The notes: generated by a model from the sequence alone, not told the origin. DNA of 64,000 nucleotides from Streptomyces sp. WM6386 (GCF_000972385.1 NZ_JXTE01000046.1:6800-70799); one strand, 5' to 3'. Positions 16,437-26,772 are shown, counted from the first letter of the stretch. Numbers and translations: made by a program.

Positions 16437-16552
16437 CTACACGGTGCCCGTAGAAGTCGAAGGAGCGCTTCAGCTCAGCCAGTTCCACTCAAGACACCGC
16501 AGCCGACGGCTCCTCCGCCGGGTGTCCTGGTGCGCCATGAAGGGTTGACGCA

Positions 16553-18256
16553 ATGACGCCGAACGCCGCTGCCCCCTCCTCTGGTCCTTCCGGTCCCAGC
16601 CGGAGAAGCTTCCTCGCCTCCACCGCGGTGGCCACCGCAGCGGTGGCGGGCGGGGTGCCGCTGCTCTCCGCCTGCGGCGGCTCGGACAGTGGCTCGCGTG
16701 ACGGCACCACGTCGGGCAAGGACGCGAAGAAGATCCTGCCGACCTATGTGGCGAGCAACGTGGTGAAGCCGGACATCCCGTCCAAGAACGGCTCGTCGAT
16801 GGGCTTCACCGCCAAGCTCGACGTCGCCACGCTCAAGACGTCGGTGCCCAAGAAGCTCGGCAGCGGCGGCGAGGTCACCATCATGTCGCCGTTCTGGGGC
16901 TCGCCCCCGAAGGGGAACAACCCCTACTACACGTCGATGAACGACCTGATCGGCGTCGACGTCCAGTGGCGGAACCAGGACGGCAACACCTACGACCAGA
17001 AGCTCGGCGCGGTCCTCGCCTCCAGTGACGTCCCGGACGTGGTGGTCATCCCCGGCTGGAACATGATGGGCAAGATACCCAGCGCCATCGCCGGCAAGAT
17101 GGCCGACCTCGGCCCGTACCTGTCCGGCGACAAGATCAAGAAATACCCGAACCTCGCGGCCATCCCCAGCGGCGCCTGGCAGCGCTCCATCTTCGGCGGC
17201 AAGCTGATGGGCCTGCCGATGCCCGCCTCGGAGATCCAGAACATCGTCCCCCTGTACCGCCGGGACATCTTCGACAACGAGGGCTACGAAGTCCCGCGGT
17301 CCGCCGACGAGTTCATGGCCCTGTGCAAGGACATCACCAACGCCCGGGCCAAGGTGTGGGCCTGCGGCGACATGAAGTGGACCGCGATGAACACCTTCGG
17401 AGTGTTCAGCGGCGGGGAGAAGCCGCTCTGGTGGGACATGGTCGACGGCAAGCTGGTCAACCGCATCGAAACCCAGGAGTACCTCGAAGCCATCGAGTGG
17501 ACGCGCAAGCTGTTCGCCGCCGGAGTCGTCCACCCCGACTTCAAGCTCGGCAAGAGCCAGGCGGTCGACCCCGCCCCCAAGTTCGCCGCCGGCGAGTTCC
17601 TGATCTGGAACAACAACGTCGTCAACTGGTACGGCCAGCAGGCCTCCCTGGCCACCCAGAACCCCGACGTCAAGGTCTGGGGCATGGACGTCTGGGGCCA
17701 CGACGGCGGTAACCCGACGCTGTACGCCGCGAACCCCGCCGGCATCTTCGCCTTCGTCAGCAAGAAGGCCTCCGAGTCCGTCATCCACGACGTGCTGGCG
17801 GTCGCCAACGTCACCGCGGCGCCGTACGGCACCAAGGAGTGGATGATGACCAACTACGGCGTCGAGGGCACGCACTACACCGTGAAGGACGGCGTGGCCG
17901 TCAAGAACGACAAGGGCAACAACGAAGTCGTCAACGCCTATGTCATGGTGGCCAGTCCCGCCCCGACCACGGCGCACCCGGACCTGCCGGACTACACCAA
18001 GGCCATGGTCGAGTGGGAGCAGCGGATGGGTGCCTTCACCAAGAAGTCGTCCTTCTGGGGCCTTCAGGTCACCGAGCCCTCCCGCTACACCAACCTCGCC
18101 AACAACTTCGAGCAGCTCGAGGACGACATCATCCGCGGGCACAAGAAGATCAGCGACATGCAGCAGGCCGTGTCCGACTGGAAGGGCCAGGGCGGCGACA
18201 AGCTGCGCGACTGGTACAAGAAGCTGCTCGACGAGAACGGCACGGCGGCGAGCTGA
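16553..18256 (+). CDS. ABC transporter sugar-binding lipoprotein
   Basis: 567 residues. The N-terminus has a twin-arginine motif (SRRSFLAST) and then a lipobox LLSAC with the lipidated cysteine at 41, so it is probably exported by Tat and anchored outside the membrane. The mature part is a family 1-type extracellular solute-binding protein of the LplA class (long, Trp- and Tyr-rich). It binds an oligosaccharide for import by the two permeases that follow 27 bases later. With GH74, GH42 and GH95 genes in the same operon, the ligand is most likely a xyloglucan oligosaccharide. AAGGG precedes ATG 16553. This is the first gene of the operon. Confidence 0.88.
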   Translation: MTPNAAAPSSGPSGPSRRSFLASTAVATAAVAGGVPLLSACGGSDSGSRDGTTSGKDAKKILPTYVASNVVKPDIPSKNGSSMGFTAKLDVATLKTSVPKKLGSGGEVTIMSPFWGSPPKGNNPYYTSMNDLIGVDVQWRNQDGNTYDQKLGAVLASSDVPDVVVIPGWNMMGKIPSAIAGKMADLGPYLSGDKIKKYPNLAAIPSGAWQRSIFGGKLMGLPMPASEIQNIVPLYRRDIFDNEGYEVPRSADEFMALCKDITNARAKVWACGDMKWTAMNTFGVFSGGEKPLWWDMVDGKLVNRIETQEYLEAIEWTRKLFAAGVVHPDFKLGKSQAVDPAPKFAAGEFLIWNNNVVNWYGQQASLATQNPDVKVWGMDVWGHDGGNPTLYAANPAGIFAFVSKKASESVIHDVLAVANVTAAPYGTKEWMMTNYGVEGTHYTVKDGVAVKNDKGNNEVVNAYVMVASPAPTTAHPDLPDYTKAMVEWEQRMGAFTKKSSFWGLQVTEPSRYTNLANNFEQLEDDIIRGHKKISDMQQAVSDWKGQGGDKLRDWYKKLLDENGTAAS

Positions 18257-18283
18257 CCGGGCTCTGAGGCAAGGAGAACAGCC

Positions 18284-19318
18284 GTGTCCCACAGCACGGT
18301 GCCTCGGAGCAGCGCCGAGGCCGGCACACCGGTGAAGACCCCGGTGGCGTCCGAGGACGCCACCGGCGCCCGCAAGAAACAGGGCTCGGGCAGGCTGAGC
18401 CTCAAGCTCAGGTTCAGACGCGACCGCACCCTGATCCTCATGACGCTGCCGGCCGTCGTGCTGGTCCTGGTCTTCAACTACCTGCCGATCCTCGGCAATG
18501 TCGTCGCCTTCCAGGACTACGACCCCTACATCAGCGACAACGGCATCGTCTCCATCCTGCACAGCCCCTTCGTGGGCCTGGAGAACTTCCAGCGGATGTT
18601 CGAGGACTCGGCCTTCTGGAACGCGGTCCAGAACACCCTGGTCCTGTTCTTCGTCCAGCTGGTGCTGTTCTTCCCGATCCCGGTCCTGCTGGCGCTGCTC
18701 ATCAACAGCGTGGTCCGGCCCCGGGTCCGAGCCGTCGCGCAGGCGGTCCTCTACCTGCCGCACTTCTTCTCCTGGGTCCTGGTCATCGCCGTCTTCCAGC
18801 AGATGTTCGGCGGCGCGGGCATGCTCTCCCAACTGCTCAGGCAGAACGGGTACGACGGCCTCAACATCATGACCAACCCGGACACCTTCGCCTTCCTGAT
18901 CACCGCGCAGAGCGTGTGGAAGGACGCCGGGTGGGGGATCATCGTCTTCCTCGCCGCGCTGTCCTCGGTCTCCCCGGACCTGTACGAGGCCGCCGCGATG
19001 GACGGAGCCGGGCGCTGGCGCCGCATGTGGCACGTCACGCTGCCCGCCCTGCGCCCGGTGATCGCCCTCCTCCTCGTGCTGCGCGTCGGTGACGCCCTGA
19101 CCGTCGGGTTCGAACAGATCCTGCTGCAACGTGACGGCGTCGGCACGGGCGCGGGAGAGGTCCTCGACACCTTCGTGTGGTGGAACGGTGTGCGCAACCA
19201 GGACTTCGGCTACGCGGCCGCCGCCGGTCTCGTCAAGGGCGTGGTCAGCATCGGTCTGGTCCTCGCCGCGAACAAAGTGGCCCATCTCATGGGCGAGCAG
19301 GGGGTGTACAAGAAGTGA
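18284..19318 (+). CDS. ABC sugar transporter permease 1 (LplB type)
   Basis: 344 residues, GTG start with AAGGAG 7 bases upstream. A basic cytoplasmic N-terminus (about 45 residues) leads into six membrane segments, the first LILMTLPAVVLVLVFNYLPI. The EAA loop is YEAAAMDGAGRWRRMWHVTLP, where the ATPase docks. It pairs with the next permease, whose GTG overlaps this gene's stop by 3 bases, indicating translational coupling. No ATPase gene is in the operon, as is usual for Streptomyces sugar importers that share MsiK. Confidence 0.9.
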   Translation: MSHSTVPRSSAEAGTPVKTPVASEDATGARKKQGSGRLSLKLRFRRDRTLILMTLPAVVLVLVFNYLPILGNVVAFQDYDPYISDNGIVSILHSPFVGLENFQRMFEDSAFWNAVQNTLVLFFVQLVLFFPIPVLLALLINSVVRPRVRAVAQAVLYLPHFFSWVLVIAVFQQMFGGAGMLSQLLRQNGYDGLNIMTNPDTFAFLITAQSVWKDAGWGIIVFLAALSSVSPDLYEAAAMDGAGRWRRMWHVTLPALRPVIALLLVLRVGDALTVGFEQILLQRDGVGTGAGEVLDTFVWWNGVRNQDFGYAAAAGLVKGVVSIGLVLAANKVAHLMGEQGVYKK

Positions 19319-20250
19319 CCACCGTCATCGACAAGCCGGCGAGCAAGCCGCGCCCGTGGGCCGCACCTCCGCGTCCGGCATGGGAGGAAGAGCCCTCGAA
19401 GGCCGGCCTCGCGAGCAAGGGCCTCGTCCTGGCACTCGCCTGCCTGGCGGTCCTCTTCCCGCTGTGGATCGTGGTCGTCACCAGCCTCTCCTCACGGAAG
19501 ACCATCGACGAGGCGGGGGGCCTCGTGATGGTGCCCAAGGACATCACCTTCATCGCCTACCAGGAACTGCTCAGCGGCGGCCAGGTCACCCGTGCCACGC
19601 TCGTCAGCATCTTCGTCACCCTGGTCGGCACGCTGTTCTCGATGACGGTGTCCGTCCTGTGCGCCTATGGCCTGTCCCGCAGCGGATCCCTCGCCCACCG
19701 CGGGATCCTGATGACACTGCTGGCGACCATGTTCTTCAGCGCCGGACTCATCCCCACCTACCTGCTGGTGCAGTCCCTCGGCCTGACGGACAGCTATCTC
19801 GCGCTGATCCTGCCGAGTGCGCTGAGCGTCTTCAACATCCTCGTGCTGCGCGGCTTCTTCATGGGGATCTCGCAGGAACTCATCGACAGCGCGCGCATCG
19901 ACGGCGCCGGGGACTTCCGGGTCCTGTGGCAGATCGTCATGCCGCTGTCGCGGGCGGTCCTCGCGGTGATCACCCTGTTCTACGCCGTCGGGTACTGGAG
20001 CGCCTGGTTCAACGCGTCGCTGTACCTGAACGACCAGGACAAGATGCCGTTGCAGAACGTCATGATCCAGCTGGTGCAGAAGCAGGAGGCACCGGTGGGG
20101 CTCAGCCAGGCCATCAGGACCGGGCAGCTGTCGGGGCTGGCGATTCAGATGGCGGTCATGGTGATGGCGCTGCTGCCGGTGGCTGTGCTGTCGCCCTTCG
20201 TCCAGAAGCACTTCAGGAAGGGCATGCTCACGGGTGCGGTGAAGGGCTGA
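19315..20250 (+). CDS. ABC sugar transporter permease 2 (YtcP/LplC type)
   Basis: 311 residues. GTG 19315 overlaps the previous TGA; an ATG-like start at 19177 is rejected because it lies deep in the upstream gene. After a Pro-rich cytoplasmic start come six membrane segments (GLVLALACLAVLFPLWIVVV first). The EAA motif reads IDSARIDGAGDFRVLWQIVMP. It completes the channel of the oligosaccharide importer with the preceding permease. A 125-base gap with a common intergenic repeat follows before the GH74 gene, so the enzymes downstream may be read from the same promoter or a second one. Confidence 0.9.
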   Translation: MTTVIDKPASKPRPWAAPPRPAWEEEPSKAGLASKGLVLALACLAVLFPLWIVVVTSLSSRKTIDEAGGLVMVPKDITFIAYQELLSGGQVTRATLVSIFVTLVGTLFSMTVSVLCAYGLSRSGSLAHRGILMTLLATMFFSAGLIPTYLLVQSLGLTDSYLALILPSALSVFNILVLRGFFMGISQELIDSARIDGAGDFRVLWQIVMPLSRAVLAVITLFYAVGYWSAWFNASLYLNDQDKMPLQNVMIQLVQKQEAPVGLSQAIRTGQLSGLAIQMAVMVMALLPVAVLSPFVQKHFRKGMLTGAVKG

Positions 20251-20306
20251 CCGGTCGCCCTCTCGGAGGGGTGGTTCTGCGCGTCGGCGGCTGCTGGTTC
20301 GTTGTG

Positions 20307-20333
20307 GCTGGTCGCGCAGTTCCTCGCGCCCCT
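20307..20333. repeat. dispersed intergenic repeat, copy 1
   Basis: The reverse complement, AGGGGCGCGAGGAACTGCGC plus GACCAGC, matches 40001-40027 at 26 of 27 positions. A diverged copy is at 41083-41110. I know this motif as a common Streptomyces intergenic sequence. It forms short GC-rich hairpins. Confidence 0.7.
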
Positions 20334-20375
20334 AGGTAGGTCCAACTCCCCTCATCCCTCAGAGCGAGGCTTGTC

Positions 20376-22586
20376 ATGCGTACGTTCAACCTGAGCCGTC
20401 GTGCCGTTCTTGCCGGGTCCGCTGGCGCGGCCGCGCTCACCGCTCTTCCCGTCGGGCAGGTGCGGGCGCACGCTGCCGAGGGTGCCGCCTCCTCCTATCG
20501 GTGGCGCAACGTGTTCATCGGGGGCACCGGGTTTGTCACCGGGGTGCTCTTCCATCCCTCCGTCCGTGGGCTCGCCTACGCCCGTACGGACATCGGTGGG
20601 GCCTACAGATGGGACAGCGGGGCCGCCGCCTGGATCCCGCTCACCGACCACCTGGGCTGGGACGACTGGAACCTTCTCGGCGTCGAGGCCATCGCCGTCG
20701 ACCCGGCCCACCCCGACCGGGTCTATCTGGCCCTCGGGACCTATGCGCAGTCCTGGGCGTCCAACGGAGCCGTGCTGCGGTCCGACGACCGTGGTGCCAC
20801 CTGGGCCCGAACCGACCTCACCGTGAAGCTCGGGGGCAACGAGGACGGGCGGGGGACCGGCGAGCGGCTGCTCGTCGATCCGCGCGACAGTGACACCCTG
20901 TGGCTGGGGACCCGGCACGACGGGCTGCTCAAGTCCACCGACCGGGGCGCCACTTGGGCCGCCGCCACCGGCTTCCCGGGCACGCCGAGCGCCTCCGGGC
21001 AGGGCGTCACCCTCCTCGTCGCCGTCGGGCGCACCCTCTACGCCGGCTGGGGGGACTCCGACGGGAGCGCCGCCAACCTGTTCCGCACCGCCGACGGGAC
21101 GATTTGGCAGGCCGTGCCCGGACAGCCTTCCGGTGCGGTCGCCAAGGTGCCGATCCGGGCCGCGTACGACCGCTTCACCCGGGAGCTGTACGTGACGTAC
21201 GCCAACGCCCCCGGGCCCAACGGGCAGTCCGACGGCAGCGTGCACAAGCTGTGCACCGCCGACGGGAAGTGGACCGACGTGACCCCGGTGAAGCCCGGCG
21301 GGACCACGAGCGACGGTTCCGCCGACAGCTTCGGCTACGGCGGGGTCGCCGTGGACGCCCGACGGCCCGGCACCCTCGTCGTCTCCACCAACAACCGGTG
21401 GGCCGCCGTCGACACCGTGTTCCGGTCCACCGACGGCGGTCGCCACTGGACGTCCCTCAAGGACTCCGCCGTCCTCGACGTGTCGGAGACCCCCTATCTC
21501 AAGTGGGGCGCGGACGCCCCCAAGTTCGGCTGGTGGATCCAGGCACTCGCCCTCGACCCGTACGACTCCCGGCACGTCGTCTACGGCACCGGCGCCACCC
21601 TCTACGGCACCCGGGACCTGAAGCACTGGGCGCCGCAGATCCGGGGCATGGAGGAGACGTCCGTGCGGCAGCTGATCTCGCCCCCGGCCGGGGAGGCGCA
21701 TCTGATCAGCGGGTCCGGGGACATCGGCGTGATGTACCACGAGCGGCTCACCGCCTCGCCCTCGCGCGGCATGGCCACGAACCCCGTGTTCGGGACGGCG
21801 ACGGGACTCGCACAGGCCGCGCGGAAGCCTGCGTACGTCGTCCGCAGCGGGTGGGGCGACCACGGCAACGGTGCCTACTCGAACGACGGCGGACAGACCT
21901 GGGCGCCCTTCGCGGCCCAGCCCTCCCTCGCCAAGGACGCACCGGGGCCGATCGCCACCAACGCCGACGGCAGCGTGCTGCTGTGGGTCTTCGCGCACTG
22001 GGACGGCACGAAGTACCCGGCCCACCGCTCCACGGACGACGGGGCCACCTGGACCGAGATCTCCTCCTTCCCGAAGGGCGCCACGCCGGTCGCCGACCCG
22101 GCCGACCCGACGCTCTTCTACGCGTACGACACCGACACAGGAACGCTACTCGCCAGCACTGACAGTGGCCTCACCTTCACCGAGCGTGCGACGGGGCTGC
22201 CCTCCGGCGACGCCCAGTTCGAGCTCGTCGCCGCGCCCGGGCGCTCCGGCGACCTGTGGCTGAGCGTGAAGGGGAACGGGCTGTACCGGTCCACCGACGG
22301 GGGCGCCACGTTCTCCAAGGTCGCCAGCTGCTGGGCCTCGTACACCCTCGGCTTCGGCAAGGCCGCCGACGGGGCCGACTACCCGGCGATCTACCTGGTC
22401 GGCTCCACCGAGAGCATCACCGCCGTGTACAGGTCGGACGACGAGGCGAAGACCTGGGTGCGGATCAACGACGACCGGCACCAGTGGGGATGGACCGGCG
22501 AGGTCATCACCGGAGACCCGCGGGTGTACGGGCGCGTCTACCTCGCCACCAACGGGCGCGGCATCCAGTACGGGGAGCCGGTCTGA
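20376..22586 (+). CDS. GH74 endo-xyloglucanase, secreted
   Basis: 736 residues with a twin-arginine signal (LSRRAVLAGS, residues 6-15) and a cleavage region near AHA. The mature protein is a two-times-seven-bladed propeller with many Asp-box-like repeats (STDRGATW, STDGGRHW, STDDGATW). The catalytic pair expected for GH74 is visible: Asp72 in ARTDIGGAYRW and a candidate Asp495 in SGWGDHGNGAYS. It would cut the beta-1,4-glucan backbone of xyloglucan outside the cell and supply oligosaccharides to the importer encoded just upstream. There is no carbohydrate-binding module. Its stop overlaps the GH42 start by one base. Confidence 0.9.
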   Translation: MRTFNLSRRAVLAGSAGAAALTALPVGQVRAHAAEGAASSYRWRNVFIGGTGFVTGVLFHPSVRGLAYARTDIGGAYRWDSGAAAWIPLTDHLGWDDWNLLGVEAIAVDPAHPDRVYLALGTYAQSWASNGAVLRSDDRGATWARTDLTVKLGGNEDGRGTGERLLVDPRDSDTLWLGTRHDGLLKSTDRGATWAAATGFPGTPSASGQGVTLLVAVGRTLYAGWGDSDGSAANLFRTADGTIWQAVPGQPSGAVAKVPIRAAYDRFTRELYVTYANAPGPNGQSDGSVHKLCTADGKWTDVTPVKPGGTTSDGSADSFGYGGVAVDARRPGTLVVSTNNRWAAVDTVFRSTDGGRHWTSLKDSAVLDVSETPYLKWGADAPKFGWWIQALALDPYDSRHVVYGTGATLYGTRDLKHWAPQIRGMEETSVRQLISPPAGEAHLISGSGDIGVMYHERLTASPSRGMATNPVFGTATGLAQAARKPAYVVRSGWGDHGNGAYSNDGGQTWAPFAAQPSLAKDAPGPIATNADGSVLLWVFAHWDGTKYPAHRSTDDGATWTEISSFPKGATPVADPADPTLFYAYDTDTGTLLASTDSGLTFTERATGLPSGDAQFELVAAPGRSGDLWLSVKGNGLYRSTDGGATFSKVASCWASYTLGFGKAADGADYPAIYLVGSTESITAVYRSDDEAKTWVRINDDRHQWGWTGEVITGDPRVYGRVYLATNGRGIQYGEPV

Positions 22587-24553
22587 TGCCCGACCTCGGT
22601 GATGTGACGCGCGGTCGCATCCTCTTCGGCGGCGACTACAACCCCGAGCAGTGGCCCGAGGAGACGTGGCACGAAGACGTCCGGCTCATGAAGGACGCCG
22701 GCGTCAACTCCGTCACCCTCGGTGTCTTCTCCTGGGCCAGGCTCGAACCCCGCCCGGGAGAGCGGGACTTCGGCTGGCTCGACCGGCTGATGGACCTGAT
22801 GCACGACCACGGCATCGGCGTCGTCCTCGCCACCCCGACCTCCTCGCCCCCGCCCTGGCTGGGCCATCTGCACCCCGACACCCTGCCCGTCGACCAGGAC
22901 GGCCGCACCGAGTGGTGGGGCGGCCGACAGCACTTCTCGCACTCCAGTGCCGTCTACCGCCGCTGCGCCGCCGCCATCACCGAGGATCTCGCCGCCCGCT
23001 ACGGCAGCCACCCCGCCCTCACCATGTGGCACATCAACAACGAGTACTGCACCTACGACTGGGGCCCCGAGGCCGCCGTCCGCTTCCGCCGCTGGCTCCA
23101 GAACAGATACGGCACCCTCGCGGAACTCAACGACGCCTGGGGCACCGCCTTCTGGAGCCAGGGCTACGGCGACTGGGCCGAGGTGCACACGCCCCGGCAC
23201 GCCCACTACCTCAAGAACCCCGCCCAGGTGCTGGACTTCAAGCGGTTCACCTCCGACATGCTCCTGGAGTGCTATGTCGCCGAGCGGGACATCGTGCGCC
23301 GGCACACCCCGCACGTCCCGGTCACGTCCAACTTCATGCCGCTCTGGTCCGGGCAGGACGCCTGGCGGTGGGCCGAGGAGGAGGACGTCGTCTCCGTCGA
23401 CCTGTACCCCGATCCGCGCAACCCCTTCGGCGCCCAGGCCGGTGCTCTCGTACAGGACATGACCCGTTCGCAGGCCCGCGGGCCCTGGATGCTGATGGAG
23501 CAGGCCGCGGGGCCGGTCAACTGGCGGGGCGTCAACCACCCCAAGCCGCGTGGCCTCAACCGCCTCTGGTCCCTCCAGGCCGTCGCCCGCGGCGCCGACG
23601 CCGTCTGCTACTTCCAGTGGCGGCAGTCGCGGCAGGGCGCGGAGAAGTTCCACTCCGGGATGGTCAGTCACGCGGGGGAGCGGGGACGGACGTACCAGGA
23701 GGTCAAGCGGCTCGGCGCCGAACTCGCCCGGATCTCCGGCGAGGTGACGGGTAGTCACACCGCCAACGACATCGCCGTCCTGCACGACTGGCACTCCTGG
23801 TGGGCCGGCGCCCACGAGGGCCGCCTCTCCACCCAGGTCGACTACGCCCAGGTCCTCACCACCTGGCACCGAGCCCTGTGGGAGGCCCACCTCGCCACCG
23901 ACTTCGCCCACCCCGAGCACGACCTGAGCGCGTACAAGCTCGTCGTCGTCCCTCAGCTGTACTCCCTGAGCGACGCGGCGATCGACAACCTCATCGCGTA
24001 CACCCGGCAGGGCGGCACCCTCGTCTCCGGCTTCCTCACCGGCATCGCCGACGAGGACGACCGGGTGCGACCCGGCGGTATGGACGGACGGCTGCGTGAG
24101 CTGTTCGGCATCCGCACCCTGCACGAGTGGTGGCCGCTGGACGAGGGCGAGAACGTCGAGTGCGACGGGTTCCGCGGGACGCTGTGGTCGGAGGAGATCG
24201 AGAAGGACGCGGACGCTGTCGCCGAGGCCGTCTTCAAGGGCGGCGAACTCGACGGGCTGCCGGCGGTGCTCCGCAAGGGGCGGGCGCGGTATCTCGCGAC
24301 GCTTCCCGAAGCGGACCGACTACGCGCTCTCCTCGCACAGTTCGCGTCCGAGGCGGACATCCGACCGGTGCTCGACCGGCTTCCCGCGGGCGTCGAGGCC
24401 GTACGACGCGGTGACCTGCTCTTCGTGCTCAACCACTCCCGCGAGTCCGTGACCGTCGAGGTCCCCGGCACCCACCACGACCTGCTCACGGGGACGACCG
24501 TCTCGGACGTGTTGACCTTGGACCGGTACGGCGTGGTGGTGTTGCGCCCATGA
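22586..24553 (+). CDS. GH42 beta-galactosidase, cytoplasmic
   Basis: 655 residues starting at ATG 22586, which shares its A with the GH74 stop; GGGGAG lies 8 bases upstream. GH42 hallmarks are the acid/base glutamate in WHINNEYC (Glu153) and the nucleophile in LMEQAAGPVNW (Glu305). No signal peptide is present, so it acts on imported sugars and should remove beta-galactose from galactosylated xyloglucan side chains. It overlaps the next gene by 4 bases (ATGA), so the three glycosidases GH74, GH42 and GH95 are translationally coupled. Confidence 0.92.
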   Translation: MPDLGDVTRGRILFGGDYNPEQWPEETWHEDVRLMKDAGVNSVTLGVFSWARLEPRPGERDFGWLDRLMDLMHDHGIGVVLATPTSSPPPWLGHLHPDTLPVDQDGRTEWWGGRQHFSHSSAVYRRCAAAITEDLAARYGSHPALTMWHINNEYCTYDWGPEAAVRFRRWLQNRYGTLAELNDAWGTAFWSQGYGDWAEVHTPRHAHYLKNPAQVLDFKRFTSDMLLECYVAERDIVRRHTPHVPVTSNFMPLWSGQDAWRWAEEEDVVSVDLYPDPRNPFGAQAGALVQDMTRSQARGPWMLMEQAAGPVNWRGVNHPKPRGLNRLWSLQAVARGADAVCYFQWRQSRQGAEKFHSGMVSHAGERGRTYQEVKRLGAELARISGEVTGSHTANDIAVLHDWHSWWAGAHEGRLSTQVDYAQVLTTWHRALWEAHLATDFAHPEHDLSAYKLVVVPQLYSLSDAAIDNLIAYTRQGGTLVSGFLTGIADEDDRVRPGGMDGRLRELFGIRTLHEWWPLDEGENVECDGFRGTLWSEEIEKDADAVAEAVFKGGELDGLPAVLRKGRARYLATLPEADRLRALLAQFASEADIRPVLDRLPAGVEAVRRGDLLFVLNHSRESVTVEVPGTHHDLLTGTTVSDVLTLDRYGVVVLRP

Positions 24554-26772
24554 ACGCGAACGAGGACGTGAACGCGGACACCGGCATCGTGCACGGCACC
24601 TGGGAACCTCATCCCGCCACTCGCTGGGAGGACGGCTTCCTGAGTGGCAACGGCCATCACGGCGCTCTTGTGTTCGGCGAGCCGAATGACGAGCGGGTCG
24701 TCGTCACCCATCACACCCTCGTCCGCCCCAACGGCGCCGAACAGGCCCGCCCGCCCGAGCTGGCCGCCGAACTGCCCGCACTCCAGGACCGGTTGCTCGC
24801 CGGAGAGCTCGATGCTGCGGAGAGCTTCACGGACGGGCGGAACCTCCAGTGGGTGCAGCCCTTCCACCCCGCCTTCCAGATACGGCTGCGCCGAGCGAAT
24901 GGCGGCGCGCGCAGACACAGACGTTCCATCGACTTCACCACCGGTGTCGTCCACAGCGGGTACGAGGGCTGGGACAGCCGGGTCTTCGTCTCCCGCGCCG
25001 ACGACGTCATCGTCCAGCAGGTCATCGCGACCGAGCTCGACATCTCCCTGGACCACCGGCTCCCCGGCGCCCCGAAGGACCTCGGAGTCGGCCACGGCGC
25101 CGTCCTCACCCCCGACGGCGCCCTGCTCACCCTGCGGGCCCGCTACCCCGGCAGCGACCGCGCCTACACCGGCGTCACCCTGGTCCTCGTCACCGGCGGC
25201 ACCACCACGCTCACACCCCCCGGCCTGCGGATCGCCGGAGCCGGGTCCGTGCTGCTGCTGACCCGCGTACTGCGGCACACCGGCGAGCTCGACGCGCTGG
25301 AGCAGGCGCGCGCCCTGCGCGAACTCGCCGCGCACGAAGGGGACTCGTACGCCCTCCTCCTCGATCGCCACACCGCCCTCCACCGCACCGCCTACGAACG
25401 CGTCACCCTCGACCTCGACGCGGACCCCGACGAACGCGCCCTTCCCGGCTCGGAGTTGCTCCACCGCACCGAGAGCCCCGCCCTCCTGGAACGCCTCTTC
25501 GCCGCCGGCCGCTACCACCTGCTCTCCGCCAGCGGCCTCTTCCCGCCCCGCCTGACCGGCCTGTGGACCGGCGACTGGGACACGGCCTGGTCGGGGGCGT
25601 TCACCAACGACGCCAACGTCAACCTCCAGACCGCGTCCGCGGCCGCCGCCGCCCTGCCCGAAGTCACTGCGGCCCACGCCTCACTGATCCACCGTCAGCT
25701 CCACGACTGGCGGGAGAACGCACGCGCCGTCTTCGGCGCCCGGGGGGTCGTCGCCCCGCCGCACAGCGACGGCGAGTCCGGGCTGACGTACCACTTCAGC
25801 CGCGAATACCCGCTGCACCTGTGGACGGCCGGCGCCGACTGGCTGCTCAAGCCGCTCGTCGACCACGACGAGACCCGCGGCGAGCACGACCCGCGCACCG
25901 CCGCCGCGCTCGCCGAAGTCGCCCTGTTCCACGAGGACTTTCTGACCCGAACCGACACCGACGGGAATCTCGTCCTCGTCCCCTCCTACTCGCCCGAGAA
26001 CCGGCCCGCCAACGCCAGTTGGGGCGCGATCAACGCGGCGATGGACCTCTCGGCCGCCCGGCACGCGCTGCTGACAGCCGCCGCGTACCACCCCGGGACC
26101 CAGGAGGCCGATCGCTGGCTGACCCTCGCCGACCGGCTCCCACCCCACCGGATCAACGACGACGGCGCCCTCGCCGAATGGGCCTGGCCCGGCCTCGACG
26201 ACACCTACGACCACCGCCATCTCAGCCACCTCTACGGCGTCTGGCCGCTCGACGAGATCACCCCCTACGACACCCCGGACCTCGCCGCGGCCGCGTACCG
26301 CGCGCTCGAACTCCGGGGCGCCGAGAACGACTCGGCCCACGGCCACCTCCACCACGCCCTCGTCGCCGCCCGGCTGCGCGACGGCGAACGGGTCGCGCAC
26401 GCCCTCGGCCAGGTCCTCAAGGGCGACTTCTTCCACGCCTCCCTGATGAGCGCGCACTACCCGAACCGCGACGTCTACAACGCGGACGCCGCACACACCC
26501 TCCCCGCCGTGCTCGTCGAGATGCTCGTGCAGTCCACGCCGGACCGGCTGGTCCTGCTGCCGGCCCTCCCGGCGGCATACCCGTCAGGCCGGCTCAAAGG
26601 GGTCCGCACCCGGTTCGGGGCGGAACTCGACCTCAGCTGGACCCCGCAAGAAGCGACCGCGGTGCTACGCCCCACCCGTACCCACCGCATCGAACTCCGG
26701 ACTTCCACCGGCGCAGAGCCGCTCGACCTCGTCGCCGGAGAAGACCACGTCCTCCCGCTTGGGACGTGGTGA
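24550..26772 (+). CDS. GH95 alpha-L-fucosidase (or alpha-L-galactosidase)
   Basis: 740 residues, no signal peptide. It matches GH95 along its length: N-terminal WEDGFLSGNGHHGALVFG, the mid-barrel asparagine motif TNDANVNLQTASAA, PSYSPENRP and the catalytic-aspartate region DDTYDHRHLSHLYGVWP. Family enzymes release alpha-1,2-linked fucose from galactose, the terminal sugar of many plant xyloglucans. The start ATG 24550 overlaps the GH42 stop by 4 bases. Cytoplasmic location and operon position suggest it acts first on fucosylated oligosaccharides, before the GH42 enzyme can reach the galactose. Confidence 0.88.
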   Translation: MNANEDVNADTGIVHGTWEPHPATRWEDGFLSGNGHHGALVFGEPNDERVVVTHHTLVRPNGAEQARPPELAAELPALQDRLLAGELDAAESFTDGRNLQWVQPFHPAFQIRLRRANGGARRHRRSIDFTTGVVHSGYEGWDSRVFVSRADDVIVQQVIATELDISLDHRLPGAPKDLGVGHGAVLTPDGALLTLRARYPGSDRAYTGVTLVLVTGGTTTLTPPGLRIAGAGSVLLLTRVLRHTGELDALEQARALRELAAHEGDSYALLLDRHTALHRTAYERVTLDLDADPDERALPGSELLHRTESPALLERLFAAGRYHLLSASGLFPPRLTGLWTGDWDTAWSGAFTNDANVNLQTASAAAAALPEVTAAHASLIHRQLHDWRENARAVFGARGVVAPPHSDGESGLTYHFSREYPLHLWTAGADWLLKPLVDHDETRGEHDPRTAAALAEVALFHEDFLTRTDTDGNLVLVPSYSPENRPANASWGAINAAMDLSAARHALLTAAAYHPGTQEADRWLTLADRLPPHRINDDGALAEWAWPGLDDTYDHRHLSHLYGVWPLDEITPYDTPDLAAAAYRALELRGAENDSAHGHLHHALVAARLRDGERVAHALGQVLKGDFFHASLMSAHYPNRDVYNADAAHTLPAVLVEMLVQSTPDRLVLLPALPAAYPSGRLKGVRTRFGAELDLSWTPQEATAVLRPTRTHRIELRTSTGAEPLDLVAGEDHVLPLGTW

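Noticed and set aside
16457..16472. Possible third operator TCGAAGGAGCGCTTCA
   Set aside because: The half-sites are 2 bases too far apart and it is not palindromic enough.
16475..19285. Open frame of 936 codons opposite the transporter genes
   Set aside because: Antisense to two well-recognised genes, with no domain and biased composition.
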